64,000 nt of DNA from Betaproteobacteria bacterium. Lineage in GTDB: Bacteria > Pseudomonadota > Gammaproteobacteria > Burkholderiales > SG8-41. How positions within the stretch are numbered: position 1 is the stretch's first letter; each line of letters starts with the position of its first letter. Positions 61,907-64,000 of this stretch are shown here, piece after piece. The notes beneath the pieces are model-generated. The model made no database searches, was not told where the DNA came from, and worked only from the letters and a program-made list of their open reading frames with translations. The stretch is taken from positions 1 through 64,000 of the forward strand of contig JAKFYK010000016.1 of assembly GCA_021730905.1 (NCBI GenBank). Direction: 5' to 3'. The translations under genes were made by a program, and so were the position numbers.

Positions 61907-62896
61907 TTACTCCGCCTGGATACCCGCTGCCTTGATCACGCGCGCCCACTTCTCGCGCTCGACTTTCATGAATGCACCAAATTCCTCGGGCGAACTCGCA
62001 CTGATATCGGCGCCCAGCGCGGAAAGCCGCTCCAGTGTTCCAGGTTGTTTCAGGCCGCGCGCGGCTTCGGCCTGCACACGCTGAATAATGTCGCGCGGCG
62101 TGCCGGCGGGCGTTATCAGCCCGAACCACGCCGACACTGCATAGCCCGGCAACCCGGCCTCGTTTACCGTGGGCAATTCGGGGATCACCTTCGCGCGCCG
62201 TGCGCCAGTGACCGCGAGTCCGCGCAGTCTGCCGCTGGCAACATGTGGCACGGTAATCAGCATGTCGGTGAAACCCATGGCGACTTCGCCGCTCACCACC
62301 GCAGTGAGCGAGGGCGCCGATCCACGATAAGCGATATGCTGTAATTTGACTCCTGTGAGATGCTTGAACATTTCACCCGCGAGGTGTTGCGTGCCGCCCG
62401 CGCCGCCCGAGGCATAGAGCAGTTGATCCGGCCGCGATTTTCCAAGCGCGATAAGTTCCTTGATGGATTTCACCGGCAGCGACGGGTGCACCACCACGAT
62501 GTTCGGCACCGCGCCGAGCAAGGTAACCGGATCGAAATCGCGCTCCGGATCAAAGCTGAGTTTCATGCCCATGGTGACGGAGGTGACAAAGGTGATGCCC
62601 GCCGTTGCCATCGTATAGCCGTCGGCGGGCGCCTTGGCCACCAGCGCGGTGCCGGTCATGCCTGCAGCACCCGCGCGGTTTTCGATCACCACCGGTTGGC
62701 CCCAGGCTTCGTTCAGCCGCTGCCCCACGGTGCGTGCGAGTATGTCGGTGGGGCCGCCCGGCGCATAGGGAACGATGATGCGTATGGTTTTAGTGGGATA
62801 GGCTTGCGTGCTGCCCGCAGGTGCTTGTGCATGTGCTGCACTTGCACACAGCGAGAACGCGGCGAGAATACAGGAGAAAATCTTCAACATCGTCAC
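61907..62896 (-). CDS. Tripartite tricarboxylate transporter (Bug/TctC) substrate-binding protein
   Basis: YPTKTIRIIVPYAPGGPTDILARTVGQRL; LLYASGGAGGTQHLAGEMFK. Confidence 0.93.
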   Translation of the reverse strand: MTMLKIFSCILAAFSLCASAAHAQAPAGSTQAYPTKTIRIIVPYAPGGPTDILARTVGQRLNEAWGQPVVIENRAGAAGMTGTALVAKAPADGYTMATAGITFVTSVTMGMKLSFDPERDFDPVTLLGAVPNIVVVHPSLPVKSIKELIALGKSRPDQLLYASGGAGGTQHLAGEMFKHLTGVKLQHIAYRGSAPSLTAVVSGEVAMGFTDMLITVPHVASGRLRGLAVTGARRAKVIPELPTVNEAGLPGYAVSAWFGLITPAGTPRDIIQRVQAEAARGLKQPGTLERLSALGADISASSPEEFGAFMKVEREKWARVIKAAGIQAE

Positions 62897-63846
62897 GACG
62901 CGTCGCGCACGCCCACTGCGTGATTGGAAACCACTTCCAGCACCAACTTGCGACCGGCATTGAACAACTCGGTGCGCACCACCGCGATGTTGCGCCCGCT
63001 TTGCAGAATGGTTGACTTTGCGTTAATCACCTTACCCTGGCCCGGGCTGATGTACCACGCCGAAGCACCGGTAAGGACGGGATGTTCCGGCACCGCGGCT
63101 TCCGCGGTGGCGAGCGCGGCATTGAGCAAAAGGCCGCCCTGCACATGACCGACGCGGTTTCCCACGTGCATGCCCACCGGCAGCCGTCCGCTCGCACCTT
63201 GCGCAGTGCGCTTCACCACCGGATTCCACAGGCTCGCCAGCAGATCGCCGTTTTTTGCAACACGCATCGCTTTTTCAACGCGGCGAATCACCTCTTTTTC
63301 GGCAGCATCGAGGTCACGTTTTTTGAGCAGCGGCAATTGCGCGCCATCCTCGCCGCCTTCCCATGGCAATCCGCGCGTAATCACCCCTTTGGGCGCGGGC
63401 GGCGACACCCACGTGCCCGACATGCGCATCACCTCGCGGCCGCCGCAAACGATGCGCCCGGCGCACACGCTTTCCGGCAGCGCGGTATGCGGTGAAAATC
63501 CGTTGCCGCGCCCGCTCGCCTCCAAAGTGCCACGCGCGGGTTCGCCAGTGAACTCCACCCGGATCATCAGCGTCGCGGTGCGCACATTCGGATCGAGAAA
63601 AACGCGGTTCGCCGCCGCCAGCGTCATATCGGCGGCGAACAGCAGCGCCGCGCGGTTGACCACGCCGTTCGCAGCCGTGCAATGCGGCGCGGCCTCGACC
63701 GTGAATTCAACACCGCCGGTCTGGTAGCGCCGGGGCGTGAAACCGAGAAAATATCCGGCAAAATGCATGCCTGGTGCGCGGTTGCTCGAAATGGCACGCA
63801 ATACGTGGCGGCGGATGAAATCACACACTTGTGGATTGAAGCTCAC
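62893..63846 (-). CDS. PaaI/hotdog-fold thioesterase-like protein
   Basis: Two hotdog-like segments; GNRVGHVQGGLLLNAALATAEAAVP. Confidence 0.7.
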   Translation of the reverse strand: MSFNPQVCDFIRRHVLRAISSNRAPGMHFAGYFLGFTPRRYQTGGVEFTVEAAPHCTAANGVVNRAALLFAADMTLAAANRVFLDPNVRTATLMIRVEFTGEPARGTLEASGRGNGFSPHTALPESVCAGRIVCGGREVMRMSGTWVSPPAPKGVITRGLPWEGGEDGAQLPLLKKRDLDAAEKEVIRRVEKAMRVAKNGDLLASLWNPVVKRTAQGASGRLPVGMHVGNRVGHVQGGLLLNAALATAEAAVPEHPVLTGASAWYISPGQGKVINAKSTILQSGRNIAVVRTELFNAGRKLVLEVVSNHAVGVRDAS

Positions 63847-63862
63847 AGCAGCACCCTGCTTT

Positions 63863-63895
63863 ATGTAAGTATTTGTTTTTATTAACTATTTTAAA
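63863..63895 (+). repeat. AT-rich dispersed motif copy 12 (ATGTAAGTATTTGTTTTTATTAACTATTTTAAA)
   Basis: Contains TATTTGTTTT; near-identical to copy 1 over TATTTGTTTTTATTAACTATTTT. Confidence 0.9.
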
Positions 63896-63909
63896 CGGCA
63901 CGCTGCGCC

Positions 63910-64000
63910 TTACTCGGATTTGGGATCGCGCTCCAACAACCCCCGTGCGACCTGCGCTGCGGACTGCGGCGCATCGAGCACGCGGCACACCGCCGCGGTG
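63910..64000 (-). CDS. C-terminal fragment of an unidentified protein running off the window
   Basis: Minus-strand frame ...TAAVCRVLDAPQSAAQVARGLLERDPKSE*. Confidence 0.5.
   Translation of the reverse strand, partial: TAAVCRVLDAPQSAAQVARGLLERDPKSE

Overview
GC-rich 64 kb chromosomal segment, most likely betaproteobacterial (inferred from gene order and protein content). It is mostly conserved housekeeping clusters: tRNA-Lys; ybgC-tolQRAB-pal-cpoB-queC; yebC-[four-helix-bundle gene]-ruvCAB; ychF-pth-rplY-prs-tRNA-Gln-ispE-lolB-TPR; a Gld-type ABC exporter and mutM; fdx-coaD-rsmD-two M16 peptidases; ftsYEX-rpoH; a cytochrome c oxidase biogenesis cluster; bioBFHCD; comF-trmL. An accessory/catabolic block (about 12.7-25.3 kb) holds dioxygenases, an EamA transporter, a racemase, an orphan tripartite-transporter binding protein, an FAD dehydrogenase, an Ldh2-family dehydrogenase and MmgE/PrpD. 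No CRISPR array, rRNA, prophage or intact IS was seen. The most unusual signals are dispersed short sequences that cross gene boundaries. (1) An AT-rich ~18-35 bp element, consensus TAASTATTTGTTTTTATT, is present 12 times (about one per 3-9 kb). It lies mostly at gene junctions, but two copies encode signal-peptide residues (TolB and an M16 peptidase) and one lies inside bioF. (2) GTGAGGC heptad arrays occur at coupled gene junctions; two of them form an inverted pair bracketing a four-helix-bundle (23S-IVS/Avd-type) gene inserted between yebC and ruvC, and supply the RuvC N-terminus. (3) A ~200 bp fold-back element with ~22 bp terminal inverted repeats and a dRS3-like core sits between two dioxygenase genes. 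(4) A CIRCE operator overlaps the putative rpoH promoter. All family assignments come from reading the translations; no database search was run.
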